A stretch of DNA of 54,149 bases from Candidatus Woesearchaeota archaeon CG1_02_57_44. Lineage in GTDB: Archaea > Nanobdellota > Nanobdellia > Woesearchaeales > CG1-02-57-44. The stretch lies in contig MNWW01000058.1 in assembly GCA_001871415.1 (NCBI GenBank), positions 76,334-130,482 on the forward strand, written 5' to 3'. The notes below the pieces were generated by a model, which saw nothing but the letters and a program-made list of their open reading frames with translations, did no database searches and had not been told where the DNA came from. Of this stretch, positions 7,895 through 17,502 are shown in pieces (within the stretch, counting starts at the first letter, position 1; every line of letters starts with the position of its first letter). A program made the translations under genes and the position numbers.

Positions 7895-10800
7895 CTATGC
7901 CTTCAGGCTGACCAATCTGCTGATGTTGTTCTCGCCCATGGACACGCCGAACAAGGTATCCGCCTCCTTGATGACCGATTCATTGTGGCTGACCACGATA
8001 TACTGCGCGGTCTTGGTGTACTTGCGAACAAGCTTTGCCAGCTTCTCGGAATTGAGATTGTCAAGGGCAGCGTCCACCTCATCCATGACGTAGAATGACG
8101 CTGGCTCGAACTCCTGGATGGCGAACAAAAACGCGAGGCTTGTCAATGTCTTCTCGCCTCCTGAGAGGCTTCTGATATCCAGGAACTTGTTGCCGGTGAT
8201 GCGTACCTTGAAGGTGACTCCCTCAAGGAACGGGTCAACAGGATTCTCCACCTCCAGGAACGCCTCGCCCTTTGGGGAGAGCTCCTGGAAGAAGGCCATG
8301 AATTGACTGTTGAGTTTCTCGAACGTTCCCATAAAGAGATCTTTCTTTCGCGTCTCAATCTCGGTCATCATCTCCAGCACGGAATCCTTCTCTGAGCGCA
8401 GGGTATCCTTCTTCTCGGTCAGCTTGTTGAATTCCTGCTCAGCTTCATCATACACATCAAGAGCGCGCAGGTTGACGCTGCCGATATTGGCCATAAGCCC
8501 CTCGAATTCATTTATCTCTTTCTTGAGCTGCGTCTCAGGTTTATGCTCGTCGATCTTGACATCTTTATATTCATTGAACTGCTCTGCCAGGCCTGCGAGC
8601 GCGCCGCGAATCTGCGCCACATCCAGGCCTGCCTTGTTGATGGTCTGCTCAAACTGCCTTGACTTTTCCTCGCGCCTGAATACCTGCTCCTCGTTCTTGG
8701 TTATCTCATCCTGGATCTTCCCCTTGCGCTCAATGTTTTCCTTGAACTCCTCGTAGAACTTCTTGGCCTGGACTTCCTTTTCCTTGATCTCCTTTTCCTG
8801 GGTCTTGAGTGACTCTTTCGCGTCTTTCGCGCCTTTGGTGAAACGCCCGGTCTCTTTTTCCAGATCCTTTGCCAGATGCTCCAGGCGCACCAGCTCAGGC
8901 TTGACGACCGAGTCAAGCTGCATGCGCTTGCCTTTCGCTTCTGCTTCTGAGCCTGCTGCTGTCTCAGCCAATTCCCGGCGCTTCTCCTCAAACGCAGAGA
9001 GCTCAGCGAGCACGGTCGGCTTTCTCATGGCCCCTACTTTTTCGCGCAATGATGACTTCTTGAGCTTGATCTGCGCGAGCTCGCGGTTCATGTCCGATAC
9101 CTGCTCAAGCACTGCGTCAAGCTGGGTGTCGATGTCCTTCGTATCCTTCTTGAGCAGCTCCTTTTGCCGCATGGACGCTTCCAGGTCTGAGCCTTCCAGA
9201 TGCATGGAGCGCTCCATCTTGATGACATCGCCTTCCAGCTCCGCCTTCTTGCCGCGCAGTTCCTGCACCGTCTTCTCCAGGTCCTCGCGCTCCTGCTGGA
9301 TGCGCATCTCTTCAGCTTCGGCAGCGCTGCACTCGGCGCTCACCTTGTTGAGCTCCTCAAGCACACCCTTCTCCTGGAATCCCTTGGACTCTCTTTTCCG
9401 GTAGCCGCCTATCATGGCTCCTGACGTCTCGACCAGATCGCCGTCAAGCGACACCATGCGAGCAGTGCCTATGCCAAGACGCCTCGCGGTCTCGATGCTC
9501 TTGACGACCAAGGTCGAGCCAAAGACGTACTCAAAGACTTTCTTGAATTTCGCGTCATAATCAATGAGGTCAACAGCCCTGCCGATGACCCCGTCAGCTT
9601 TCCTGTGCTTGCCTTCGTCATCGTCCTTTCTTGGCCGTATCTTGTTCATGGGGATGAAGGACGCGACACCCAATTGCTCGGAGCGCAGGTACTTGATGCA
9701 CTTTGCGGCCACAGCGTCATCCTTGACGACGATGCTCTTGATGCGCGAACCTGCCGCGACGCTCAACGCGGTGCTGTACTGCGCGTCCACATGGCCGATG
9801 TCTGATACTGTACCATAGACGTCACCTAAAGATCTGTTCTCCAGAATAGCCCTTACTGCCCGGTCTCCTGCCTGTCGCTCGCGCATGGACGCCGCCCTTA
9901 TCTCCAGGCGGCCTTTCTCCTCGTGCATTTTTTGCGCGCTCTCGCGAACGCCTCGCAGTCTTGCGAGCAGAGATGAGTCCTCGCTGAGCAGGCGATTAAG
10001 CTCCAAGGTCAGGCGCTTGAATTCTGTCTTTTTCTCACGCAGCCCATCTAGCTGGGTCTTCTGCTCTTTCTCTATCTCTGAGACTTTCGCTATCTGCTCA
10101 TCCTGCTGTTGCACCCGGAGCTCAAGCCTGTCCTTCTCGCGCATGAGCTGTTGCTGCTGCTCGCGCAGCTTTCCTATCTCCTCTTGTTTCTGCTCTGCCT
10201 GACGGTCCAGCTCCTCCATATCATTGTCAATCTCATGCTGGCTGTCAAGGCCATGCTTCTTGCGAAACTCAGTAATCTTTGTCTGCATGGACTCGAGCTC
10301 TTTTTTCGCCTGCTCCTTGGACCGCTCCTGGTCCTTGAGCTCTTTCTCCAGCGAAGCCTGGCGCTCCTTGTTCTCCTTCATCTGGGCTGTGAGCTGTTCG
10401 TTGCGCTCCTTGATCTTACTGGACTCGCGCTCATGCTCTTCCAGGCGGTTCTTGTTGAGTGCTATCTGCACCTTGAGCTCCTCAATCTGATGGTTGAGGT
10501 CAAGCTGCTCTTTTTGCCCTTTCTCTTCGATGTCCTGGACAATTTTTCTGATTTCAGTTTTTTTGTCCTCGTTTTGCTTGCGCAGCGTCTCAATCTCTGA
10601 GCGCAGTTTCGTTATCTTCTCCTGGTTCTCACCCAGGAGCTTGTCATACTGCGCCTGCTCCGCGTGCTTGCCTTTTATCTGACGCCAGAGGAAACTCGCC
10701 TTGTTGACCTTGATCTTCTCTGAGAGCTCCTTGTACTTCATGGCCTGATCCCTGTCAGCCTTGAGCTCTTTGAGGTGCTTTGACTTCTCCGCAAGGATAA

Positions 10801-11638
10801 TCTCCGCTTCGCGCAATCGCTCTTCTACCCTATCCAGCTCGCGGGCCGCTTTCTCTTTTTTCTCCTCGTAGACGCCGATGCCTGCGATATCCTCGATTAT
10901 TTTACGACGCTCTGTTGTGGTGCTGTTGACAAATCCCTGGATATCCCCCTGCAGCACGATGTTGAATCCATCCGGGTCGATGTTGGCCCGGCTCATCAGG
11001 TCCAGCACTTCCTGGCGCGAACGGGTCTGGTCATTTATCTTGTACTTGGACTGGCCGTCCTGGCGCACCAGACGCGTGATCTTTATCTCATCGCCCTGGA
11101 TCGGAAACGCTTTTTTCTCATTGTCAAAGAAGATGGAAACCTCTGCCTGCTTGTGCGGCTGCCTGGCCCGGCCGCCGTTGTAGATAAGATTGGCAGACTT
11201 TTCAGCCCGCATGCTCTTGGCTGATGACTTGCCCAGCACAAAGCATACCGCGTCAAAGACATTGGACTTGCCAGAGCCATTCGGGCCGAGAATGACATTG
11301 TAATCCGGGCTGAATAGAAGCTCTGTCCTGTCAGCGAAGCTTTTGAAGCCATGCAGGACCATGCGCGTGATACGCGTCGCCATGACGGGTTGGCGCTCGC
11401 CGAGATGCACGGCGGGGAGCTTGGGCGCTGGGGGTTCCCCAACGGGCTCGGTCTGCGCTGGTTCTTCTACGGTATCGGGCTTGTCCTGCTGCTTGATCGC
11501 CTTGTCCTTTCCGGAGCGTGGTTTACTGCTTGTGTGCGGCTTTATTTCTTGTTCCACTGATGCATCTGCGGCTGCCTGCTCCTCTGCAGGGGTATTGTCC
11601 TCATCCAACGACGCTTGTTGCAGAACTGGCTCAGGCAT
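7895..11638 (-). CDS. smc: SMC chromosome-condensation ATPase with N-terminal extension
   Basis: Structural maintenance of chromosomes protein, 1247 residues. Walker A (GPNGSGKSN) is at about residue 118. Two long coiled-coil arms flank a hinge at roughly 600-720 (GDVYGTVSDIG to SFIPMNKIRP). The signature SLSGGEKTLTSLAFLFA and Walker B FYVMDEVDAALD are near the C-terminus. About 85 residues rich in Glu, Pro, Gln and Ala precede the usual family start (MATRITRMVLHGFKSF). That extension is probably real, since TTAAATAC lies about 28 bp before the ATG at 11638 and no promoter is visible at the internal Met. No ScpA or ScpB gene is adjacent. Confidence 0.96.
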   Translation of the reverse strand: MPEPVLQQASLDEDNTPAEEQAAADASVEQEIKPHTSSKPRSGKDKAIKQQDKPDTVEEPAQTEPVGEPPAPKLPAVHLGERQPVMATRITRMVLHGFKSFADRTELLFSPDYNVILGPNGSGKSNVFDAVCFVLGKSSAKSMRAEKSANLIYNGGRARQPHKQAEVSIFFDNEKKAFPIQGDEIKITRLVRQDGQSKYKINDQTRSRQEVLDLMSRANIDPDGFNIVLQGDIQGFVNSTTTERRKIIEDIAGIGVYEEKKEKAARELDRVEERLREAEIILAEKSKHLKELKADRDQAMKYKELSEKIKVNKASFLWRQIKGKHAEQAQYDKLLGENQEKITKLRSEIETLRKQNEDKKTEIRKIVQDIEEKGQKEQLDLNHQIEELKVQIALNKNRLEEHERESSKIKERNEQLTAQMKENKERQASLEKELKDQERSKEQAKKELESMQTKITEFRKKHGLDSQHEIDNDMEELDRQAEQKQEEIGKLREQQQQLMREKDRLELRVQQQDEQIAKVSEIEKEQKTQLDGLREKKTEFKRLTLELNRLLSEDSSLLARLRGVRESAQKMHEEKGRLEIRAASMRERQAGDRAVRAILENRSLGDVYGTVSDIGHVDAQYSTALSVAAGSRIKSIVVKDDAVAAKCIKYLRSEQLGVASFIPMNKIRPRKDDDEGKHRKADGVIGRAVDLIDYDAKFKKVFEYVFGSTLVVKSIETARRLGIGTARMVSLDGDLVETSGAMIGGYRKRESKGFQEKGVLEELNKVSAECSAAEAEEMRIQQEREDLEKTVQELRGKKAELEGDVIKMERSMHLEGSDLEASMRQKELLKKDTKDIDTQLDAVLEQVSDMNRELAQIKLKKSSLREKVGAMRKPTVLAELSAFEEKRRELAETAAGSEAEAKGKRMQLDSVVKPELVRLEHLAKDLEKETGRFTKGAKDAKESLKTQEKEIKEKEVQAKKFYEEFKENIERKGKIQDEITKNEEQVFRREEKSRQFEQTINKAGLDVAQIRGALAGLAEQFNEYKDVKIDEHKPETQLKKEINEFEGLMANIGSVNLRALDVYDEAEQEFNKLTEKKDTLRSEKDSVLEMMTEIETRKKDLFMGTFEKLNSQFMAFFQELSPKGEAFLEVENPVDPFLEGVTFKVRITGNKFLDIRSLSGGEKTLTSLAFLFAIQEFEPASFYVMDEVDAALDNLNSEKLAKLVRKYTKTAQYIVVSHNESVIKEADTLFGVSMGENNISRLVSLKA

Positions 11639-11751
11639 ACAATAGCCCAGGACAACTGCGTATTTAACCTTTTCGGCAGGAACTTAGCAAGACCTGCTAA
11701 ATTTCCCTTGAACAAAAAGCATATAAATCAGCGGGTAGCTGAATTGGGCAT

Positions 11752-12579
11752 ATGCTTTCCGTCACGCTTCTCGCTTCAGGCAGTTCCGGCAATTGCGCGG
11801 TCGTTAAAACAGATGATGCCCAGGTGCTTGTTGACGCTGGTACTCCCTACAAGACCTTGGCGGCACGCATGGCCTACCTCGGCCTTGAGCCTGCTGACAC
11901 TGCCGCTATCCTTGTCACGCATGAGCACACCGACCACGTCTCAGGCCTTCGCGTCGCGGCGCGTAGACTTGACATTCCTGTGTATCTGAGCAAGGGCACG
12001 GACCGAAAGACGGCTTTCACTGGTGACTCTCACGTTGTCGGGGCTGATGATCCCTTCACGGTACGGGATCTGCATGTGCAGCCCCTCGCAGCGAGCCACG
12101 ACGCTGAGGAGCCATTGGCATTCGCATTCAGGTCAGGGGATTCCCGGGCTGCCATCCTCACGGACACGGGCATCGCGACACCAGCCATGCACAAGGTCGT
12201 CCGCAAAGCGCAGTTCCTCGCGCTTGAGGCCAACCATGACGAGCAGGTGCTCATGGCCGGCAGGTATCCTGCCTACCTGAAGCAGCGCATCCTCAGCGAT
12301 GAAGGGCATCTGAGCAACGCTCAGGCCGGTTGCCTGCTCATGGAATCTGCCAGCGACGCACTCTCCGGCGTCACGCTCGCGCATCTCTCAGAGCAGAACA
12401 ATACGGTTCAGCTGGCACGCGAGACCATATCGCACATGATATCCCACAGAAATGATGTGTCCCTTGAACTGGATGTCGGGCAGCGGCACGCGGTATCGCG
12501 CACCGCAGTCATTGAAGACGGGTGCTTTTCTTGGCAAGGCGCCTTAAGAACTTTGCCTTTTTTAATCAACAGGGCGTAG
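11752..12579 (+). CDS. Metallo-beta-lactamase-fold hydrolase, WalJ/YycJ-like
   Basis: Metal-dependent hydrolase of the YycJ/WalJ branch. LLASGSSGNCAVV opens the fold, and THEHTDHVSG is the HxHxDH metal motif. Further ligands are the His of ASHDAEE, the Asp of TDTG and the late His of LAHLSEQNN. EANHDEQVLMAGRYPAYLK and GHLSN are typical of this subfamily. The bacterial members act in cell-wall or DNA metabolism; the archaeal role is not known. GCATATAAATC lies about 28 bp before the ATG. Divergent from smc. Confidence 0.9.
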   Translation: MLSVTLLASGSSGNCAVVKTDDAQVLVDAGTPYKTLAARMAYLGLEPADTAAILVTHEHTDHVSGLRVAARRLDIPVYLSKGTDRKTAFTGDSHVVGADDPFTVRDLHVQPLAASHDAEEPLAFAFRSGDSRAAILTDTGIATPAMHKVVRKAQFLALEANHDEQVLMAGRYPAYLKQRILSDEGHLSNAQAGCLLMESASDALSGVTLAHLSEQNNTVQLARETISHMISHRNDVSLELDVGQRHAVSRTAVIEDGCFSWQGALRTLPFLINRA

Positions 12580-12614
12580 CAAGACTTAAATTGCGGACAA
12601 AAATTGTCTGTGGT

Positions 12615-12809
12615 ATGGGACAACAGGAAGTGTACGACTTTCTACGGGATAAGCGGGGCAATTGGTTCACCACGCGCCAGATAAGCGAGGCATTGGAGGT
12701 ATCTGTCGGCTCGGTCACCAATAACATCGCCAAGCTCAAGAAGAACCGTGAAATCCTGTACAGGCAGGCAGAGCGCGCCAACCAGTATGTGTACGCGTTC
12801 AAGCACTGA
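12615..12809 (+). CDS. Small winged-helix DNA-binding protein
   Basis: 64 residues from the ATG at 12615 (ACTTAAATT lies about 28 bp upstream; the ORF track start at 12522 overlaps the previous gene). The sequence is a single winged helix: a first helix EVYDFLRDK, recognition pair RQISEALEVSVGSVTNNIAKLKK and a basic wing. It is probably a transcription regulator. No partner or effector domain is present. Confidence 0.8.
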   Translation: MGQQEVYDFLRDKRGNWFTTRQISEALEVSVGSVTNNIAKLKKNREILYRQAERANQYVYAFKH

Positions 12810-12909
12810 AGACTGTATTCTGAAATCTTGCCTCTACGGTGGCTGTGCGTTGCTTGCGTAGCTATATGATTGCTTCATGCCTGCGCGACCTTGAGTCATC
12901 GCTTCCTGG

Positions 12910-14286
12910 CTACGCGAACTGGCTCAGCTTGGCCTGCGTGCTCTGGCGCAGGAGCAGGCAATCTTTGAGGATATTGCTCACGTCAAAGCTGAATTTTCTC
13001 TGAGCTACTGCCTGCGCGTAGTTGAACAAGAGTTTTCGCTCCGTGAATCGCAGCGGGGCTGCCTGCATGGCGTTCCTCGCGGCTTCACGTACCACCCATA
13101 CACCAAGCGGCGCCTCATACTCATCGGTGATAAAACGAAGGCACAATACTCCTGCCTGATGGTTCATTGCTTTGAGCTGTTCAAGAATGGACAGGCGCGC
13201 GGCGTAGTAGCCGCCGACGGTGTTCTGGGCATAAGACTTACGACCCTCGAATGGCTCAAAGTCTGTGTTGTACTGCCCGAATCCATAGGCCTTGCTCACG
13301 GATATCTCATAGAGCTCATAGCAGAATGATCCTGGCAGCAGGAGCACCAGGTAATGGTTGCCAAGATGGCTGCCAAAGAAGGCGAGATGCTCTTTCTGGT
13401 GCTCGAGAACGCGAACGTCGTTGAGCAATTGCTTGCCCAGTGTGTCGTCCACGGCTGTGATGGACCATCTTGTCGGCACCAGCTTTCTGGCATCTCCTTT
13501 GCCTAATGTGCCAACAGACATGGCGCGGGCTATCTGCGTCTCATCGCGGCCCTTGTGCCACAGCGTCGCTATGGCATCACTTGCGAGCAGGTCTGTGTCA
13601 TAATATGCTTGCTCCAATGCTTGGTCGAGCCGCGTGTTGCCGATGTCCGCCTGTTTCCATTCCGCTGTCGGTCCCACCGGCGCTGCGAACTGGCTGAAGC
13701 TATGGCTCAGGTGTGGCTTGGCTATGGCGATATCGACTTCCGGCGGACGGAACGCGAGAGCTATCTCTTGGGCTGTCTGTAATGTCGGGCTGGGGTTTGC
13801 TGCGCCGATGTCCATGCGCTGGCGCGCGTTGACCAGCGATGTCCTGATGTTCACGACTTGGCTGATGCCGTACTGGCGTTGTGCCCATTCCCTGGGCGCG
13901 TCCAAGAGCTCTGGCGCGTCGGGCAGTGTCGGGGGAGATAAGAGACCGACATTTACCTTCGGATATCCCTGATGACCAACGAAGGGCGCTGGGGAGACAG
14001 AGTCGATGTGGTTGCTCTGCAGCGCTGTGATGAGTCCTGCGAGATTCGCTCGTGCCACAATGGGCAGGAATCTCTTGCCAAAAGGCACCTTCTCATCATC
14101 GGGCGTGCGCTGCATGGGGTCCGGGTTGTTGCGTGGGTATAAAGTGTTTTGGTGCTGGCAGGGGACACACGCCTGAAGTTTCACGCACCTGTTGCAGAGC
14201 GTACTGATACAGTATTGATTTGGTTTCTGCTGCCGTACCCTGTATATTTTCGTATTCCCCTTGTTTTCAACGCTATTTGTCATCAC
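12910..14286 (-). CDS. Nre family DNA repair protein with zinc finger and PCNA-binding tail
   Basis: Archaeal Nre protein, a family implicated in DNA damage repair through PCNA. The N-terminal C4 zinc finger LCNRCVKLQACVPC identifies an NreA-like arrangement. GYPKVNVGLLSPP, GTLGKGDARKLVPTRWSITAVDD and GGYYAARLSILEQL are conserved blocks. The C-terminus QAKLSQFA resembles a PIP box (QxxLxxFF) with the last aromatic lost. 458 residues is normal. Start at 14286 keeps the zinc finger and has TATATAAG about 25-30 bp upstream. Confidence 0.9.
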   Translation of the reverse strand: MMTNSVENKGNTKIYRVRQQKPNQYCISTLCNRCVKLQACVPCQHQNTLYPRNNPDPMQRTPDDEKVPFGKRFLPIVARANLAGLITALQSNHIDSVSPAPFVGHQGYPKVNVGLLSPPTLPDAPELLDAPREWAQRQYGISQVVNIRTSLVNARQRMDIGAANPSPTLQTAQEIALAFRPPEVDIAIAKPHLSHSFSQFAAPVGPTAEWKQADIGNTRLDQALEQAYYDTDLLASDAIATLWHKGRDETQIARAMSVGTLGKGDARKLVPTRWSITAVDDTLGKQLLNDVRVLEHQKEHLAFFGSHLGNHYLVLLLPGSFCYELYEISVSKAYGFGQYNTDFEPFEGRKSYAQNTVGGYYAARLSILEQLKAMNHQAGVLCLRFITDEYEAPLGVWVVREAARNAMQAAPLRFTERKLLFNYAQAVAQRKFSFDVSNILKDCLLLRQSTQAKLSQFA

Positions 14287-14332
14287 TCTTAGGGGATATA
14301 CTTATATAGTTATATAGCAATTGCGCAATGCT

Positions 14333-15106
14333 ATGGAAACCAGCACTCTTTACCAGCAGCTTGTAGGGCTTCATGTCAACAGATCGCACGTGACGCCAGA
14401 TATCGTATTTCTCATACCTACGGTCACCCACGATATGCGGACCGGGACGCTTTATCTGACAGGCAATCCTGGTAAGCCTCTGGATGAATATATGCGTGAG
14501 CAATACCTGGCTATCCACGATCCGGTGTTGAGCAACGGCGCAAGCAAAGCGAGCCATGGATTGTTTGTTGGACGCGATATTGGGCTGCTGCTTTGCGGTC
14601 GCTATGAGTCGCTTGTGCCTGAAGGCCTTCACGCCGCGTGCGTCGACGCGGGCGATATCATCCTGGGTGAACGGGAGGCGCTTGCGGATCATCGCAATGC
14701 CCTTGCAGAGGATTTGCTGCCTGATACGGGGAACGCGCTGCACAGGCGAGACGATACCGTCCATTCAGTTATTCCACGCACGGGGTATAATCAACACGGA
14801 AGCTGGGCAGAACTTGCTTTGCAGTTCACTGGGGCGTATCACGCTCTGACGCGCATCCCTGTCGTGATGCCCTGGGACGAGCGCAATCCCGTTGCCCAAC
14901 GCAGCCATGACGGCACGGTGATGTATCTTGCTGCCCGGCAGCATGATACAGGAGCCTACCCGCATCTGCTTGATTCAGGCTTGTTCTATAGCATGCATAA
15001 TACTTTTTCACCTGATAGGGGGGTACGCCAGGCTGCTGTGCAGAGACTGGCGGCTGATGTGGATGCGCTCGTCGCTCGTCTGGTCCGGGCAGCTGCGAGC
15101 AGGTGA
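14333..15106 (+). CDS. Unknown soluble protein
   Basis: No family recognised. 257 residues from the ATG at 14333; the track begins at a TTG 12 bp earlier. A CTTATATAG box lies about 28 bp before it and is shared back to back with the Nre promoter. There is no signal peptide or membrane segment. The protein is rich in His, Asp and Arg, with a helical C-terminus (VRQAAVQRLAADVDALVARLV). Divergent pairing with Nre hints at, but does not show, a repair-linked role. Confidence 0.75.
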   Translation: METSTLYQQLVGLHVNRSHVTPDIVFLIPTVTHDMRTGTLYLTGNPGKPLDEYMREQYLAIHDPVLSNGASKASHGLFVGRDIGLLLCGRYESLVPEGLHAACVDAGDIILGEREALADHRNALAEDLLPDTGNALHRRDDTVHSVIPRTGYNQHGSWAELALQFTGAYHALTRIPVVMPWDERNPVAQRSHDGTVMYLAARQHDTGAYPHLLDSGLFYSMHNTFSPDRGVRQAAVQRLAADVDALVARLVRAAASR

Positions 15107-15274
15107 CATCTGGATCAATAGTCTGCATCGACCCTCTTCGTACCATGGATTCAGTTTGATGCGCATGTCCTGCATCTGAGCGTGTCGATAAGTATCAAGG
15201 CTAATAAGAAGTGACAAGAAAAATATTGCCGCGTTTCCGCAGCATCTGTTCTTGCATGTTTCTGTTCCGCAGGC
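15107..15274. other. Intergenic stretch with no recognised feature
   Basis: Convergent gap between an unknown gene and the pyrophosphatase. A short A-rich stretch (GAAAAATATTG) is the only distinctive part. No ORF or RNA fold was seen. Confidence 0.5.
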
Positions 15275-17275
15275 CTACAACAGCAGCGGCACAAAAATCA
15301 CAGCCACGATGCTCATCAGCTTGATGAGGATATTAAGGCTCGGTCCGCAGGTATCCTTGAACGGGTCACCTACCGTATCGCCGACAATAGTCGCTTTGTG
15401 CACGTCAGAGCCCTTGCCCCCGAGATTGCCCGCTTCGACATATTTCTTGGCATTGTCCCAGGCGCCTCCTGCGTTGGCCATGAAGATGGCCAGGAGCACT
15501 CCTGATGCGAGGGAACCGGCGAGCAATCCACCGAGCGCTTCTGGGCCCACGTAGACACCGATGAGGATGGGTGTCAGCACGGCAAGCAGCGCAGGAACAA
15601 TCATCTGGCTCAGGGCAGCGCTTGTGCTGATGTCGACGCAGCGCGCGTAATCCGGCCGCTTCTTGCCGCTCATGATGCCCTTGTCCTTGAACTGCCTTCG
15701 CACCTCCTCGATGATGCCATTGGCCGCTTTGCCCACCGCGCTCATGGTGAGCGCCGAGAACAGGAAGGGCAGCATCGCACCGATCAGCAGTCCGAACATG
15801 ACATGCGCCTCAGCGACATTGATGATGATATCTTTGCCAGCAGCGTGCATCGCCTGGATGTAGCTGCTGAACAACGCCAATGCGGTCAGGGCAGCTGACC
15901 CGATGGCGAATCCCTTGCCGATGGCAGCAGTCGTGTTGCCGACAGCATCAAGCTCTTCACAGACCTTGCGCACTTTCGGACCTGACTTGGCCATCTCCGC
16001 GATGCCTGCGGCGTTGTCCGCCACAGGGCCATACGCGTCAATGGCGAGCGAGATGCCCAAAGTCGAGAGCATACCGACGGCTGCGATGGCGATGCCGTAC
16101 AGGCCGCCATACGCAAAGGCACCATAAATAGCGCTCGCGATGACGATAACGGTCCAGCCTGTGCTCTTGAAACCTACAACGAGTCCCTGGATGATATTGG
16201 ACGCGGCTCCCATGCGTGACGCTTCCGCGATGCTTATCGCGTGATGGTCCTTCTCACTGGTGTACTTCTCGGTGATGCGGCCGATGAGCAGGCCGGATAC
16301 CACGCCGATGAGGATGGGTATGAAAAACGTCGGCACATAGAGTACCTTGGCCACAAGGTAGCCACCCGGCAGCAGGCTCTTGGTCGCGAAGTACGCGCCG
16401 ACTAGGGTGATGGCGGATGCCACGAGCAGGCCGCGCTCCAGGGCATTGTTCGGGCTTCTGCCCTCGCGTGTGCGCACAAACCAGGTGCCGATGACTGACG
16501 CAACAGTCCCAATGCCCGCGAGCCAGAACGCCAGGGACACTGCGGCTGGTGCGAGGTCAGGTGTAAACTGCAGCATGCCGATGGCGATTGCCGAGATGAT
16601 GGATCCGACATAGGACTCAAAGAGATCAGCTCCCATGCCAGCGACATCGCCAACATTATCACCGACATTGTCCGCGATGACCGCAGGGTTTCTGGGGTCA
16701 TCCTCTGGTATATTTGCTTCGACTTTGCCCACAAGGTCTGCGCCGACATCCGCGGCCTTGGTGTAGATACCGCCGCCGACACGGGCGAACAAGGCGATGC
16801 TTGACGCGCCGAATGCGAAGCCGAAGATGATCTGCGGGTCGTGGAAGATGTCAAAGAGCATGGTGACACCCAGCAGGCCCAAGCCCACGACGGAAAGTCC
16901 CATGACACTGCCGCTGGAGAACGCGACGCGAAGCGCGCTGTTCATGCCTGTCTTGGCGGCTTCTGTGGTGCGCACGTTCGCGGTTGTCGCGATGCTCATG
17001 CCGATATAGCCTGCGAGAGCTGAGAAAAACGCGCCCAGGCCAAAGCTCACAGCCGTCTGCCAGTTGATGAACCTGGCCAGGACATAGAACACGATGATGG
17101 CGTAGATGATGATTATCTTATACTCGCGGCGCAGGAATGCTTTTGCGCCTTCCTTAATCGCTCCAGCTATCTCCACCATCTTCTTTGTGCCGCTGCTCTT
17201 GGTCTTCAGGACCATGGCAGTCAAAAGGGCCCAGACAATCGCAAGGCCTGCAGCGCCGTATGCGAACATGCTCAT
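15275..17275 (-). CDS. hppA: Membrane-bound ion-pumping pyrophosphatase, K+-dependent type
   Basis: Hydrolyses pyrophosphate to pump H+ and/or Na+ across the membrane. 666 residues with about 16 membrane helices. The catalytic blocks [20 protein letters not shown] and [17 protein letters not shown] are intact. [15 protein letters not shown] has Ala where K+-independent enzymes have Lys, so this is the K+-dependent class. The ion-gate Glu in [10 protein letters not shown] is in the position shared by Na+-PPases and several H+-PPases, so the pumped ion cannot be decided here. A ribosome-binding site GGGGTGGA precedes the ATG. Two copies of a 28-bp repeat lie upstream. It would recover energy from biosynthetic pyrophosphate. 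Confidence 0.97.
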   Translation of the reverse strand: MSMFAYGAAGLAIVWALLTAMVLKTKSSGTKKMVEIAGAIKEGAKAFLRREYKIIIIYAIIVFYVLARFINWQTAVSFGLGAFFSALAGYIGMSIATTANVRTTEAAKTGMNSALRVAFSSGSVMGLSVVGLGLLGVTMLFDIFHDPQIIFGFAFGASSIALFARVGGGIYTKAADVGADLVGKVEANIPEDDPRNPAVIADNVGDNVGDVAGMGADLFESYVGSIISAIAIGMLQFTPDLAPAAVSLAFWLAGIGTVASVIGTWFVRTREGRSPNNALERGLLVASAITLVGAYFATKSLLPGGYLVAKVLYVPTFFIPILIGVVSGLLIGRITEKYTSEKDHHAISIAEASRMGAASNIIQGLVVGFKSTGWTVIVIASAIYGAFAYGGLYGIAIAAVGMLSTLGISLAIDAYGPVADNAAGIAEMAKSGPKVRKVCEELDAVGNTTAAIGKGFAIGSAALTALALFSSYIQAMHAAGKDIIINVAEAHVMFGLLIGAMLPFLFSALTMSAVGKAANGIIEEVRRQFKDKGIMSGKKRPDYARCVDISTSAALSQMIVPALLAVLTPILIGVYVGPEALGGLLAGSLASGVLLAIFMANAGGAWDNAKKYVEAGNLGGKGSDVHKATIVGDTVGDPFKDTCGPSLNILIKLMSIVAVIFVPLLL

Positions 17276-17310
17276 TATTCCACCCCGTTCATCATTTGTT
17301 CAATATTAGA

Positions 17311-17402
17311 CTATCTCTGACCATGGTATGTCTTACCTTTCATTTTTCTTGACTTCTGGCAGGTTTTCCCCGGGCTATCTCAGACCCTCGTATGTCTTAC
17401 CT
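17311..17402. promoter_or_regulatory. 28-bp direct repeat pair upstream of hppA
   Basis: CTATCTCTGACCATGGTATG followed by TCTTACCT (17311-17338) recurs at 17375-17402 with three mismatches. The start-to-start distance is 64 bp, about six helical turns. The first copy directly abuts the AT-rich box (TCTAATATTG on the minus strand) ahead of hppA. Copy 1 contains the inverted repeat GGTA-N5-TACC. It is a candidate operator for hppA. Confidence 0.5.
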
Positions 17403-17472
17403 GGTTTTCTGTCCCGAATCTGCTGCGCATTTTAACTTTTGTGGTCATTTACCGATGCTTATCGATCAAACT

Positions 17473-17502
17473 CACTGTTATGTCCGTCACTGTTATGTCC
17501 GT
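17473..17502. repeat. 15-bp perfect tandem duplication at a gene end
   Basis: CACTGTTATGTCCGT occurs twice in a row. The second copy covers the stop codon of the membrane-anchored regulator on the minus strand, so the duplication sets its exact C-terminus. Confidence 0.85.

Noticed and set aside
10109-10600. Leu-rich plus-strand ORF resembling a membrane protein
   Set aside because: It is the complement of Glu/Lys-rich coiled-coil codons of smc, which give Leu/Phe-rich antisense frames.
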